A stretch of DNA of 64,000 nucleotides. Origin: an uncultured Desulfuromonas sp. Its GTDB lineage: Bacteria; Desulfobacterota; Desulfuromonadia; Desulfuromonadales; Desulfuromonadaceae. The stretch is from NCBI RefSeq assembly GCF_963666745.1, contig NZ_OY762961.1:2291274-2355273 (forward strand), written 5' to 3'. Numbering within the stretch: the first letter of the stretch is position 1; each line of letters opens with the position of its first letter. The notes under the pieces were generated by a model. The model saw only the letters and a list, made by a program, of their open reading frames with translations. It searched no databases and was not told where the DNA came from. A program made the position numbers and the translations under genes. Positions 1 through 8,737 of the stretch are shown here, one piece after another.

Positions 1-586
1 GCAGACGGCCGGCGGTATCGAGAATCAGCGTATCGTGCCCATTCAGTCGGGCATATTCACGCGCCTGTTCACAGATCGACACCGGATCGTCACCGGGCTG
101 AGTATCAAAGACCGCCACACCAAGTTGACGGCCCAGAGTTTTCAATTGTTCAATCGCCGCCGGGCGATAAATATCTGCCGGCACCAGCAATGGATCGCGT
201 TTATCGCGCCGTAATTTCAGGGCCAGCTTGCCACAGGTGGTTGTCTTACCAGCCCCCTGCAGACCACAGAGCATAATAGGCACTGGCGGCTGAGCGGCCA
301 GATTGAGTTCGGCATTGTCGCCTTCTCCCATCAGACGACCAAGCTCATCACGCACAATTTTAATGACCTGCTGCGCCGGGGTCAGGCTTTTAAGGACATC
401 GGTCCCGACAGCCCGCTCACGCACGGCAGCAACAAAATCTTTAACTACTTTGAAATTGACGTCCGCTTCGAGCAACACCAGGCGCACTTCGCGCATCGCC
501 TCATCGACATGACTCTCTGTCAGGCGACCTTTGCCACTGAGCTTCTTGAAAACGGCGTCAAATTTATCTGTCAAATTATCGAACAT
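1..586 (-). CDS. ffh: Signal recognition particle protein Ffh (N-terminal part, cut by window edge)
   Basis: Ffh is the GTPase of the signal recognition particle. It binds signal sequences on the ribosome and docks with FtsY at the membrane. The first 195 codons are present: the N-terminal helical bundle (opening MFDNLTDKF), then the G domain with its P-loop (LQGAGKTTTCGKLA, about residue 105) and a DTAGR motif near the window edge. The remaining G domain and the M domain lie beyond position 1, so this is truncation by the window and not damage. The ATG at 584-586 follows a near-consensus promoter. Identification is firm from the Ffh-type P-loop and the N-domain sequence. Confidence 0.95.
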   Translation of the reverse strand, partial: MFDNLTDKFDAVFKKLSGKGRLTESHVDEAMREVRLVLLEADVNFKVVKDFVAAVRERAVGTDVLKSLTPAQQVIKIVRDELGRLMGEGDNAELNLAAQPPVPIMLCGLQGAGKTTTCGKLALKLRRDKRDPLLVPADIYRPAAIEQLKTLGRQLGVAVFDTQPGDDPVSICEQAREYARLNGHDTLILDTAGRL

Positions 587-622
587 AGCTATCCCTGCGT
601 CTGCTAAAGTCGCAAATAGTGG

Positions 623-651
623 ACTATAGTGACCCGCTCAAGGCTTGTCAA
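623..651 (-). promoter_or_regulatory. Sigma-70-type promoter for ffh
   Basis: On the minus strand TTGACA (651-646) and TATAGT (628-623) are separated by exactly 17 bases, close to the vegetative consensus. The -35 box overlaps the stop codon of the DUF3343 gene at 648. It reads towards ffh, whose ATG is about 37 bases past the -10 box. Confidence 0.7.
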
Positions 652-920
652 GAAAATTCCCCAACCACGTCAAACCCCTCCCCGTCACGGTCCGGCGCAT
701 AGATTGTAAAGGGTTTAAGCCCCAGTTGAGTGAGCAGAAGGACAATCTCTTGCTGGTCTTTATCATCAAAACGAATCACCATCCCGCAATCGCTGGACAG
801 CGCTCGCGGCACCGGGATGAGAAGGATCTCGAATTGATCCTGAAGGCGTGTTTCAGCCAGCATCACCCGATGAATGGAATTGAAGATAATCAACCGCTGA
901 TGGCTTTCCACCATTTTCAT
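648..920 (-). CDS. DUF3343 protein (putative Se/S carrier-like)
   Basis: A 90-residue protein matching the DUF3343 pattern: a short N-terminal strand (RLIIFNSIHR), a central 'LIPVPRALSSDCG' segment with the characteristic SSDCG cysteine, and the trailing 'MVIRF' strand. The family has been proposed to carry selenium or sulfur on that conserved cysteine, but the biochemistry is thin. The ATG at 920 was chosen because an AAAGG motif lies 9 bases upstream; an in-frame extension to 1022 has no such support and would overlap the divergent neighbour. It lies upstream of ffh on the same strand and could be read together with it, although ffh has its own promoter overlapping this stop codon. Confidence 0.75.
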   Translation of the reverse strand: MKMVESHQRLIIFNSIHRVMLAETRLQDQFEILLIPVPRALSSDCGMVIRFDDKDQQEIVLLLTQLGLKPFTIYAPDRDGEGFDVVGEFS

Positions 921-1009
921 AAGTTCAAACCTTTGACTTAAATTGACAGTCGCGTCACAACTGGCTATGGTGACCAGAGCAACAAGATTCCCTTTTCCCA
1001 GGCACTGTA

Positions 1010-1267
1010 ATGACCCAAACAACTGTTTCCATGATTATTCTGCTTAGCGTTGCGCTCTTCGGCAATATCCCGCTGGGCTATCTGCGCCAGGGTGTGGCAA
1101 AACGTTCCGCATTATGGATGTTGTATATCCACCTGTCGATCCCCTTTTTATTTGCCCTGCGTCATCATTTCGGCTTCAGCTGGCGGGTTATCCCTTTCAC
1201 CTTAAGCTGTGCCGTCATCGGCCAGCTGGTCGGTGGCCGGGTTCGAAAACGGGCCGACCGCATTTAG
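1010..1267 (+). CDS. Small conserved membrane protein of unknown function
   Basis: An 85-residue protein with three likely membrane-spanning segments (about residues 6-23, 34-50 and 58-76) and a basic C-terminal tail (GGRVRKRADR). I recall similar short proteins beside DUF721 genes in Geobacter-type genomes, but no function is known to me. It starts at ATG 1010, with AGG 8 bases upstream, and its stop is three bases from the next gene, so the two are probably co-transcribed. Confidence 0.6.
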   Translation: MTQTTVSMIILLSVALFGNIPLGYLRQGVAKRSALWMLYIHLSIPFLFALRHHFGFSWRVIPFTLSCAVIGQLVGGRVRKRADRI

Positions 1268-1270
1268 GCC

Positions 1271-1762
1271 ATGACCAAGCGCCCTTCCGGAAAAAACGCC
1301 ACAAGCACAGCTCGCACAATCATAGAAGGGCTGTTTGCGCACTTGGGTATTGCCGACAAAATCGAGCAGCATCGTATCTGGCTGATCTGGAAAGACTGTG
1401 TCGGCCCGCAGATCGCCGCCCAGGCCAGTCCACTTCGTATTCGGGATAACATTCTTGAAGTCCGTGTCAGTCATCCGGTCTGGATGCAACAGTTGCAACT
1501 GCTCAAACCACGCCTGATCGAACGCATCAATACGGAGCTCGGAGAAACACCGATCAAGGATATGTTTTTCCGACGCGGTCAACCGAAGCGTGAGGACGCT
1601 CCTGCTGTAGAAAAAATCATCCTCCCGGAGCTGAACGAAACCGAACAACGTGAGATCTCAGAGATGGTATCAACCCTTGATGATGCTGAAACCCGTCGCG
1701 CCTTGCGAGAGCTTCTCAGCCGCCAACGTCAGCTCGACAAGGCGCGCAAAAAATCATTCTGA
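1271..1762 (+). CDS. DUF721/DciA-like protein
   Basis: A 163-residue protein with an N-terminal DUF721 (DciA-type) domain at about residues 12-100, recognisable from 'IADKIEQHRIWLIWKDCVG', the alternating 'ILEVRVSHPVWMQQLQLLK' strand-helix and 'LIERIN'. DciA is the ancestral loader of the replicative helicase DnaB in bacteria without DnaC. The C-terminal 60 residues are charged and helical. It begins three bases after the preceding small membrane gene. Function as a helicase loader is inferred from the family only. Confidence 0.75.
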   Translation: MTKRPSGKNATSTARTIIEGLFAHLGIADKIEQHRIWLIWKDCVGPQIAAQASPLRIRDNILEVRVSHPVWMQQLQLLKPRLIERINTELGETPIKDMFFRRGQPKREDAPAVEKIILPELNETEQREISEMVSTLDDAETRRALRELLSRQRQLDKARKKSF

Positions 1763-2536
1763 ACGTAAACGCCCAGCGTAAATCTGCTCGACCTCCTTGC
1801 TGTAGCGATCCCGCTGTCCTGTTTGCGGCGACTGTGAGCGCTCATCGTGATATAGATAGAGCGGCGCCTCCACCTGCACACCCGGCTGTCCTCCTTTACG
1901 TCCTTCCAGCAAAACCAGCCGTGCCGGATCCCCCTGGCGACTATGCACATAGCGCAACCGCTTAACAGCAAAACCCTGCCGGGACATGGCATCCATCACC
2001 TCGGCGCTACGCTCTGCCAAATGAATCATGGCCAGACGACCGCCATGTTTAAGTAGAACCGCTGAAGCGCGGACAAAATCCAGGAGCCCTCCCGACACTT
2101 CATGACGAGAAAGAGCTCGTTCATCGCCCTGAGAGCAACGCCCCTGGCCCAATGGCCGAAAAGGGGGATTACTCACAACCAGATCATAAACGCCATGCCA
2201 TGACGATGCAATCTGACGAATATCAACCTGTTCGACGTTGATCTGGGTTTGTAGAGCGTTGAGAAACACGCTGCGGCGTGCCCGTTCCACCTGAGCGTCC
2301 TGCAGTTCCAGCGCCAGCACTGAAACCGTCGGACAAGAACGGGCGAGAATCAAGGCCATGACCCCACTGCCACAGCCCAGATCAACAATCCGCTCATGAC
2401 GACGTGGCTGAGAAAAGTCTGCCAGCAGGACGGGATCAATGGAAAACCGATACCCCTCACGATGCTGAATAATCTTGATATCAAAGCCATCAAGCCGATC
2501 AAGGGTTTCCAGCTCAGTCAAAAACGCGTCCGTCAT
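1754..2536 (-). CDS. TrmN6-like N6-adenine methyltransferase
   Basis: A 260-residue class I SAM-dependent methyltransferase. The SAM-binding loop (VDLGCGSGVMAL) is near residue 52, an acidic residue closing the second strand follows, and the catalytic NPPF motif of N6-adenine enzymes is at about residue 125. The opening 'IIQHREGYRFSIDPVLLADF' is typical of the YfiC/TrmN6 group that methylates A37 of tRNA-Val; target specificity is inferred from this. The ATG at 2536 is preferred because a longer in-frame start at 2590 lies upstream of the transcription terminator of the previous operon. The 3' end overlaps the convergent DciA-like gene by 9 bases. Confidence 0.8.
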   Translation of the reverse strand: MTDAFLTELETLDRLDGFDIKIIQHREGYRFSIDPVLLADFSQPRRHERIVDLGCGSGVMALILARSCPTVSVLALELQDAQVERARRSVFLNALQTQINVEQVDIRQIASSWHGVYDLVVSNPPFRPLGQGRCSQGDERALSRHEVSGGLLDFVRASAVLLKHGGRLAMIHLAERSAEVMDAMSRQGFAVKRLRYVHSRQGDPARLVLLEGRKGGQPGVQVEAPLYLYHDERSQSPQTGQRDRYSKEVEQIYAGRLRSE

Positions 2537-2549
2537 ACACAATCCAGAT

Positions 2550-2582
2550 AAAAAAAGGAGAGCGGTTTCACCGCCCTCCTTG
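2550..2582 (-). terminator. Rho-independent terminator after ccsB
   Basis: On the minus strand AAGGAG(G)GCGG pairs with CCGC(T)CTCCTT across a GTGAAA-type loop and runs straight into seven T residues. It ends the pur-res-ccs transcription unit. Confidence 0.85.
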
Positions 2583-2604
2583 GGTACCATGACGTTGCAT
2601 GAGG

Positions 2605-3459
2605 TTACGAACCGTAGGAATGAAGTCCGGCCAGCAACAGGTTAACACCGAGATAGCAGAAAATCGTTGCGGCAAAACCGACAATCGACAGGATCGCGGC
2701 CTTGCGCCCGGCCCAACCACGGGTAATGCGGGCATGAAGAAACGCAGCATAAATAAACCAGACAATCAGGCTCCAGGTTTCTTTTGGGTCCCAACTCCAG
2801 TAGGTTCCCCAAGCATAGTTAGCCCATGCAGCCCCTGTGATAATCCCCAATGACAGCAAGGGGAAACCAATCATGATGGCTTTATAGTTGAGATCGTCAA
2901 GGATTTTTGCACTGGGGAACAATCCCACAATGCCACCGGCCGGAGCATCGGAGTCAGCGGACTCTTTACCCACCTTGATCAGATACATGATTGAAACGCC
3001 ACAAGCGACAGCAAATGCCGCATAGCCAAGAAAGCACGTAATAACATGGTAGGTCAGCCAGTTACTCTGCAGAGCCGGCACCAGGGGTGAAATCGTCGAA
3101 TCCAGACGTAATTGTGCCCAGGTCATCGCCAAAAAGGCGAAAGGGAGAACAAAGGCCCCAACAGCACGCTGCTTATATTTCAGGTCAATCAGCAAATAGA
3201 TCAGCAGAATGGTCCAAGAGAAAAACACCACTGATTCATAGAGATTGGATAATGGCGCATAACCCGCGCCACCGGGGATCTGATAGGTTTCATACCAGCG
3301 TAAGCCAATCGCTGAAGTATGAGCAACAAAACCTGCCAACGACAGAACGGTTGCCAGTTTTGCGACCAGATCACTGCGTGTTGCCAGATAGGCGATAAAC
3401 AGGACCATAGCCGCAAAATAGCCAATGGTTACCATATTAAACAACTGACCACTTGTCAT
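2605..3459 (-). CDS. ccsB: Cytochrome c biogenesis protein CcsB (CcsA/ResC family)
   Basis: This is one half of the System II haem-export/ligation complex that attaches haem to CxxCH motifs of c-type cytochromes outside the cytoplasmic membrane. The 284-residue protein has about eight hydrophobic segments and the tryptophan-rich WWD-type motif (WGTYWSWDPKETWSL, about residue 218) that holds haem, with conserved histidines in flanking loops. It starts at ATG 3459 behind AGGAGGATTAATTTT and follows resB by about 27 bases, the usual operon arrangement. The octaheme protein at 24.2 kb is the sort of substrate it would serve. Confidence 0.93.
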   Translation of the reverse strand: MTSGQLFNMVTIGYFAAMVLFIAYLATRSDLVAKLATVLSLAGFVAHTSAIGLRWYETYQIPGGAGYAPLSNLYESVVFFSWTILLIYLLIDLKYKQRAVGAFVLPFAFLAMTWAQLRLDSTISPLVPALQSNWLTYHVITCFLGYAAFAVACGVSIMYLIKVGKESADSDAPAGGIVGLFPSAKILDDLNYKAIMIGFPLLSLGIITGAAWANYAWGTYWSWDPKETWSLIVWFIYAAFLHARITRGWAGRKAAILSIVGFAATIFCYLGVNLLLAGLHSYGS

Positions 3460-3486
3460 AAAATTAATCCTCCTCGTGACCGTTCG

Positions 3487-4851
3487 TTACGACGAAAGCT
3501 CGTCACGGAATTTCTTTTTCAACTCGTCAAAATACAGTTCAAATGCGGGCTGGTTGCGATGAGCTGAACCCACCAGGCGAACACCGACCTTGTTGTGTTC
3601 CTGAGGCGTCAACACCACCCATACGCGACGATGGGAAATAAAAAACGCCACCAAGCAACCGACGATCATTAATGTACAACCGAGCCAGACCACCCAGACA
3701 CCCGGATCTTTCGTGACCTGCAGGCCGGTATAATACAACTGGTCAAAATCGACCAGGGTAAAGATATAGTCACCGCCGCGCTCTTCATCAAATTTTGGAA
3801 AGTTTTTGAAAATAGTGACCGTACGGGGTTCACCCTCTTTCGGCAGAACCTCAACACGCGCAGCAGGGCCAAAGTTGCGAAACATCGGGGTAAAGTCAGC
3901 AACACGGACACGATCACCACTCGGCAACTCCACCAACTGCCCCCGATGCAGAGAGAAGGCATCCATCTTGTCTTCTCCGCGAACCTGGACCTTGAGAGAA
4001 ATCACTTCATCGCCAGCCGGACCGTAGCTTGACTGGTAAAAGGTGATCCCTTTGTAGCTCAACGGATCATTGACCTCAATATGACGATTTGCGATGACCA
4101 CCTCGCCGTTTTCAATGACAGTCAAGATGCTCTCATACTCTTTAGGCCGTTGAGAATTCCCGTAGAACTCTACGGAAAAATCTTCGCAGCGCACAGAAAA
4201 GCCAAGGGGAAGTGAGGCCTGCCCGTTACGCAGCCAGACGCGATCCGACTCACCGCCTTCAGGGATATTGACAAAAGCTTTGTATCCGTAAAGATTGCCG
4301 ATAATCGCGCCAAGAAAAATAATCAGAATGGACAAGTGCGTTACATAAACACCAAAACGGGCGTATTTGGCTTTTTCCGCATAGAGGTACGTGCTGCCAT
4401 CCTTTTCATTGACCTGTGCGGTGGCAAATTCGGCCCCGACAAATGCTTTCATCCGCTCAACCAGAGTCGGCAGATCCGCTTTAACCAGTTTCTCATCCAC
4501 GTTGGAGAACGCCTTGAGCATCTGCTCGCTGGGGGTCAACGAGGGATTTTGCACCAAGCGCCATACGCGCGGCAACCGCTTGATCGAGCAACAGGTCAAA
4601 TTGAGACAGAACAACAACAGTAAACCGATAAACCACCAGGAATGGTACATGTCAAAAAACTGCAGACTGTCCAGTACCCGATACGTATCCTCACTGAAGA
4701 CCCGCAGGTATTCCTGTCGAGAGAGGTTCTGCTGAATCACCGTTCCAATGATCGAGGTGATCGCCAGAGAGATCAGAATAAAGATGGTCAGTTTCAGGGA
4801 ACAGAGAAAATCCCACAGACCACCTAAAAAGCCACGCTGCTTTGCACTCAA
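3487..4851 (-). CDS. resB: Cytochrome c biogenesis protein ResB (Ccs1)
   Basis: The partner of CcsB in System II cytochrome c maturation. The 454-residue protein has the ResB layout: two N-terminal membrane segments (about 20-40 and 70-90, the first with LGGLWDFLCSLKLTIF), a third near residue 170, a large extracytoplasmic domain and a final membrane helix near 385-405 (VVWLGCTLMIVGCLVAFF). 'DPLSYKGITFYQSSYG' in the ectodomain is a family hallmark. The likely start is TTG at 4851, because GGAGG lies 6 bases upstream and no ATG fits. It follows purE by about 90 bases with no terminator between them, so it may be carried on the purine transcript. Confidence 0.92.
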   Translation of the reverse strand: MSAKQRGFLGGLWDFLCSLKLTIFILISLAITSIIGTVIQQNLSRQEYLRVFSEDTYRVLDSLQFFDMYHSWWFIGLLLLFCLNLTCCSIKRLPRVWRLVQNPSLTPSEQMLKAFSNVDEKLVKADLPTLVERMKAFVGAEFATAQVNEKDGSTYLYAEKAKYARFGVYVTHLSILIIFLGAIIGNLYGYKAFVNIPEGGESDRVWLRNGQASLPLGFSVRCEDFSVEFYGNSQRPKEYESILTVIENGEVVIANRHIEVNDPLSYKGITFYQSSYGPAGDEVISLKVQVRGEDKMDAFSLHRGQLVELPSGDRVRVADFTPMFRNFGPAARVEVLPKEGEPRTVTIFKNFPKFDEERGGDYIFTLVDFDQLYYTGLQVTKDPGVWVVWLGCTLMIVGCLVAFFISHRRVWVVLTPQEHNKVGVRLVGSAHRNQPAFELYFDELKKKFRDELSS

Positions 4852-4942
4852 GTCGTGCCTCCTTTATGCCAGAAAAAATTTACTTAAATCTCGTGAATGT
4901 TCACGGCGTTGAAAACACCTGTCAAAGTGTTTCAACGGTCCG

Positions 4943-5461
4943 TTATAATCCATCAGCAGCAAGTCGCTGCTGCAATTTATCACTTTTATCGGCCACGCCC
5001 TGAGCCATCTCCTGGCGCGAAACCACCATCTTTTCCGCCAGTACGGAATCAGACAGAGCCAACAACTGTACCGCAAAGATACCGGCATTTTTGGCACCCG
5101 CCTTGCCGATCGCCATGGTGGCAACGGGGATACCACCAGGCATCTGAACTGTCGCCAGTAAAGCATCAAGGCCTTTAAGGGCGGAACTGTCGATAGGAAC
5201 AGCGATGATCGGCAGAGTGGTTTCCGAAGCGACGACGCCAGCCAGATGAGCCGCAGCACCGGCACCGACAATCAGAGCCTTGACCCCACGGGAAATCGCA
5301 CTTGAAGCATATTCGGCAGTGCGTAGCGGTGAACGGTGAGCACTGCTGACAATCATCTCAAACGGGACGTCGAATGATTTCAAAACCTTGGCAGCCTCGA
5401 CCATCACGTCGTAATCGGAATCACTACCCATCAAAATACCAATGACCGGTTGTTGCTTCAT
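4943..5461 (-). CDS. purE: N5-carboxyaminoimidazole ribonucleotide mutase PurE
   Basis: PurE (class I) converts N5-CAIR to CAIR in purine synthesis. The 172-residue length fits the bacterial mutase. The active-site signatures are visible at the N terminus: GSDSDYDVM (about residue 12) and SSAHRSP (about residue 41), then a GAGAAAHLAGVVA segment. It is the third pur gene on this strand, 35 bases after purD. No purK, the usual supplier of N5-CAIR, is seen in the window. Confidence 0.95.
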   Translation of the reverse strand: MKQQPVIGILMGSDSDYDVMVEAAKVLKSFDVPFEMIVSSAHRSPLRTAEYASSAISRGVKALIVGAGAAAHLAGVVASETTLPIIAVPIDSSALKGLDALLATVQMPGGIPVATMAIGKAGAKNAGIFAVQLLALSDSVLAEKMVVSRQEMAQGVADKSDKLQQRLAADGL

Positions 5462-5495
5462 AACTCTGTTAATCCTCTTATCTGAAATATCGTTG

Positions 5496-6767
5496 TTATC
5501 GGTTCAGGGCTTTCTGGCCGATATCGCGGCGCATTTGCATCCCGTTCCACTGGATCTTATCCGCACCTTCGTAGGCCTTGCTGATGGCATCGGCGACAGT
5601 TTCGCCCCAGCCCGTCACACCGAGCACCCGCCCCCCGGCGGTGACGATCTTGCCGTCTTTTTCAGCGGTGCCGGCATGGAACACGCGAACACCATCAACC
5701 GCGTTTGCCGCATCAATGCCTTCGATCACGTCGCCCTTACCATAGCTGCCTGGATAGCCACCAGCTGCCAGCACGACACAGACGGCAGCGCGGTCATACC
5801 ATTCCAGAGCCTTCGTGGTCAGCTCGCCACGGGCGCAATCAAGAAGAACCGGCACAACGTCCGACTTCATGCGTGACAACAACGGCTGGCATTCGGGATC
5901 ACCAAATCGCGCATTGAACTCCAACACCTTGAAGTCATTATTTTCGATCATCAGACCAACAAACAGAATGCCGCAATACGGGCAGCCCTCAGCGGCCATA
6001 CCGTCAATCGTCGGCTGCACCACCTCATCAACAATGCGCTGATACAGAGCATCGGTCACCACGGGAGCTGGCGAATAGGCACCCATACCACCGGTATTGG
6101 GACCTTTGTCCCCTTCAAAAATCTGTTTATGGTCCTGAGCCGACGCCAAAGGCAGGATATTTTTGCCGTCGGTGAAAGCAAAGAAAGATGCTTCTTCACC
6201 CGTCAGAAATTCCTCGACGACCACAGCATCACCGGCGTCGCCGAAAACCTTTTTCACCAGGATGTCGTCAACAGCAGCAACGGCTTCTTCTTCATTCTGT
6301 GCCAGGATTACACCTTTTCCTGCCGCCAGGCCGTCAACCTTGACCACGATCGGAGCACCCTGTTGGCGAATATACGCAACAGCAGCTTCGCGATCGGTAA
6401 AGGTTTCATACGCCGCCGTCTTGATGCCGTACTTGGCCATCAAGTCTTTGGAAAAGCCTTTACTGCCCTCAATCTGAGCCGCAGCCTTACTGGGACCGAA
6501 AATAGCCAGCCCTTCGGCTTTGAAAAGATCAACGATTCCCAGGGTCAACGGCAACTCCGGGCCGACGACCGTCAAATCAATTTGTTCTTTTTTTGCAAAA
6601 TCACACAGGCCGTCGATATTATCAACCGCCAAATGCACAGTTTCAGCCAGTTCTTTCATACCGGGATTACCCGGCGCACAAAAAACTTTTTCCACCAGAG
6701 GCGATTGGGCAATTTTCCATACCAGGGCGTGTTCACGACCGCCCCCACCAACGACGAGAATTTTCAT
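5496..6767 (-). CDS. purD: Phosphoribosylamine-glycine ligase PurD (GARS)
   Basis: PurD joins glycine to phosphoribosylamine with ATP in purine synthesis. The 423-residue length is standard. The N-terminal GGGGREHAL motif (residue 6), the ATP-grasp segment (VVKVDGLAAGKGVI, about residue 141) and the metal-binding 'EFNARFGDPECQ' (about residue 286) are all intact. ATG 6767 follows AAAGGA at a spacing of 10. It lies between purH and purE; the purH-purD gap holds several inverted repeats. Confidence 0.96.
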   Translation of the reverse strand: MKILVVGGGGREHALVWKIAQSPLVEKVFCAPGNPGMKELAETVHLAVDNIDGLCDFAKKEQIDLTVVGPELPLTLGIVDLFKAEGLAIFGPSKAAAQIEGSKGFSKDLMAKYGIKTAAYETFTDREAAVAYIRQQGAPIVVKVDGLAAGKGVILAQNEEEAVAAVDDILVKKVFGDAGDAVVVEEFLTGEEASFFAFTDGKNILPLASAQDHKQIFEGDKGPNTGGMGAYSPAPVVTDALYQRIVDEVVQPTIDGMAAEGCPYCGILFVGLMIENNDFKVLEFNARFGDPECQPLLSRMKSDVVPVLLDCARGELTTKALEWYDRAAVCVVLAAGGYPGSYGKGDVIEGIDAANAVDGVRVFHAGTAEKDGKIVTAGGRVLGVTGWGETVADAISKAYEGADKIQWNGMQMRRDIGQKALNR

Positions 6768-6793
6768 AACGCTTCAATCCTTTGTGTTTTATC

Positions 6794-6883
6794 GCCCGAC
6801 AGCTTCGGGTCCTAAATACCACTTGGGCCCCCAAGTAGGGAGCCCGATACACGAGACCTCCGGGAGTCCCCTCACCGGAGGTC
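6794..6883 (-). repeat. Three consecutive inverted repeats in the purH-purD gap
   Basis: Three hairpin-forming repeats are packed into 90 bases. The first is GACCTCCGG/CCGGAGGTC (6855-6863 with 6875-6883). The second is ACTTGGG/CCCAAGT (6821-6827 with 6830-6836, a two-base loop). The third is CCCGA/TCGGG (6794-6798 with 6804-6808). None is followed by a T run in either direction, so they do not look like ordinary terminators. They may modulate or protect the purH-purD message; strand and role are inferred from context. Confidence 0.55.
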
Positions 6884-6901
6884 TTTACTTAAAACAAAAA
6901 A

Positions 6902-8467
6902 TCAATGACGGAAATGACGCATACCGGTAAAGACCATGGCAATGCCATGTTCATCAGCCGCAGCAATGACTTCTTCATCACGAATGGATCCCCCAGGCTG
7001 AATTACGGCGGTCACACCAACGGCCGCAGCGTTATCCAGCCCGTCACGGAACGGGAAGAAAGCATCTGAAGCCATGGCCGAGCCCTGGACTTCCAGACCG
7101 GCATGCTCGGCCTTGATCGCAGCGATACGCGCCGAGTTAACCCGACTCATCTGACCAGCACCAACGCCGATGGTCATGGCATCCTTACCATAAACAATGG
7201 CATTGGATTTGACGAACTTTGCCACCCGCCAGGTAAACAGCAGATCCTTCATCTCCTGCTCGGTCGGCTGACGTTTGGTGACAACTTTCAGATCATCATA
7301 GAGGGCATGGTCAGCATCCTGAACCAGCAGACCACCATTGACACGCTTGTATTCAAAACGGTCCGCCGGAGTTTCCGGCCATTGGCCACACTCAAGCAGG
7401 CGTACGTTTTTCTTGGCCTTAACGATCTCGACCGCTTCAGCGCTTACCGTCGGGGCAATGATCACCTCAACGAATTGGCGATCGACAATCGCCTGAGCCG
7501 TTGCACCATCCAGCGTGCAGTTCAGGGCGATGATGCCACCAAACGCAGACTCGGGATCGGTGCTGAATGCGCGATCATAAGCTTCCAGCGCGGTTTTACC
7601 GACAGCCACACCACAGGGGTTGGCGTGCTTGACGATGACACAGGCCGGACCTTCGCTGAACTGTTTGACACACTCCAGAGCCGCATCCGTATCACCGATA
7701 TTGTTGTAGGACAACTCCTTGCCCTGCAACTGCTTCGCGGTGGCAATTGAAGCCTCGGCAACATTCTTTTCCACATAGAACGCGGCATTCTGATGCGGGT
7801 TTTCGCCATAACGCATCACCTGGCTCTGTTGAAATTGCAGGGTCAGAGCGCTGGGGAATGTCGTGACCTCGTCTTCAATCCGGTTGCCCAGCCAGTTGGA
7901 AATGGCCCCGTCATAAGCGGCAGTGTGCTGATACACTTTAACCGCCAGCTTGAAATTGGTTTTCTCAGAAACTGCTCCACCACTTTGGCGCATTTCATCC
8001 AGCACTGTCGCGTAGTCGACGTGGTCCACCACAACGGTGACAAAACGGTTATTTTTTGCGGCGCTGCGCAGCATGGTCGGGCCGCCGATATCGATATTCT
8101 CAATGGCGTCCACCAGAGTGCAGTCCGCCTTGGCAACAGTCGCCTCAAAGGGATAAAGGTTAACCACGACCATATCAATCGGCTCAATGCCGTGTTCAGC
8201 CATTTTCGCCACATGTTGCTCATTGTCGCGCAATCCAAGCAGACCACCATGCACCTTGGGATGCAAGGTCTTCACACGACCATCGAGCATTTCAGGAAAA
8301 CCGGTATATTCCGAAACATCCTTGACTATCAGGCCTTCGTCGCGCAGCAACTTGGCGGTGCCGCCCGTTGAGAGAATTTCCACACCATACGAACTGAGCT
8401 CACGAGCAAAATCGACAACACCCGTTTTGTCGGACACACTGACAAGCGCACGTTTAATCACGGCCAT
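6902..8467 (-). CDS. purH: Bifunctional AICAR transformylase/IMP cyclohydrolase PurH
   Basis: PurH catalyses the last two steps to IMP. The 521-residue protein has the N-terminal cyclohydrolase domain (opening [13 protein letters not shown], with STGGTAKLL near residue 39 and [10 protein letters not shown] near 72) and the C-terminal formyltransferase domain, including '[10 protein letters not shown]' near residue 267 and '[10 protein letters not shown]' near 467. The ATG at 8467 is chosen over one five codons upstream because AAAGGAAG sits 4-5 bases before it. It leads a purH-purD-purE-resB-ccsB run on the minus strand. Confidence 0.96.
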   Translation of the reverse strand: MAVIKRALVSVSDKTGVVDFARELSSYGVEILSTGGTAKLLRDEGLIVKDVSEYTGFPEMLDGRVKTLHPKVHGGLLGLRDNEQHVAKMAEHGIEPIDMVVVNLYPFEATVAKADCTLVDAIENIDIGGPTMLRSAAKNNRFVTVVVDHVDYATVLDEMRQSGGAVSEKTNFKLAVKVYQHTAAYDGAISNWLGNRIEDEVTTFPSALTLQFQQSQVMRYGENPHQNAAFYVEKNVAEASIATAKQLQGKELSYNNIGDTDAALECVKQFSEGPACVIVKHANPCGVAVGKTALEAYDRAFSTDPESAFGGIIALNCTLDGATAQAIVDRQFVEVIIAPTVSAEAVEIVKAKKNVRLLECGQWPETPADRFEYKRVNGGLLVQDADHALYDDLKVVTKRQPTEQEMKDLLFTWRVAKFVKSNAIVYGKDAMTIGVGAGQMSRVNSARIAAIKAEHAGLEVQGSAMASDAFFPFRDGLDNAAAVGVTAVIQPGGSIRDEEVIAAADEHGIAMVFTGMRHFRH

Positions 8468-8507
8468 GATTCTTCCTTTCACAAAACAAAAAATAGATCA
8501 AGCGACA

Positions 8508-8522
8508 CGACACCCTGTGTCG
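8508..8522 (-). repeat. Perfect short hairpin in the purH leader
   Basis: CGACAC and GTGTCG are separated by three bases, about 40 bases upstream of the purH start. There is no T run, so it is not a terminator. It could be a protein-binding dyad or a leader stem; its role is unknown. Confidence 0.4.
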
Positions 8523-8572
8523 GCAGCAGAAATTATCCTTTTAGAACGCCTATTTCTACGCTGTTCCGCCTC

Positions 8573-8600
8573 AGGATACAAGTGAAAATTCCCTGATCAA
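8573..8600 (-). promoter_or_regulatory. Candidate promoter of the purH operon
   Basis: On the minus strand TTGATC (8600-8595) and TATCCT (8578-8573) are 16 bases apart, each a fair but imperfect match to sigma-70 boxes. It would give a leader of about 100 bases. This is only a candidate in an otherwise featureless 270-base gap. Confidence 0.3.
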
Positions 8601-8737
8601 GGTGCCCGAAACAACTCGTGTACCTCGCCACGAGAAAGAAATACCATTTGCGCCTCACAAACCTGGCGCCCATAACTCATTAATATAAATGTTGATTTTT
8701 AATTCTATACAAAAATATAACACCGGGAGTCGTCACA

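Noticed and set aside
6855-6883. The nine-base hairpin as a purH terminator
   Set aside because: No T run follows on the minus strand, and purD and purE continue in the same direction.
8508-8522. PurR operator in the purH leader
   Set aside because: The CGACAC/GTGTCG dyad does not resemble the E. coli PurR palindrome or a PurBox, so it is listed only as a hairpin.
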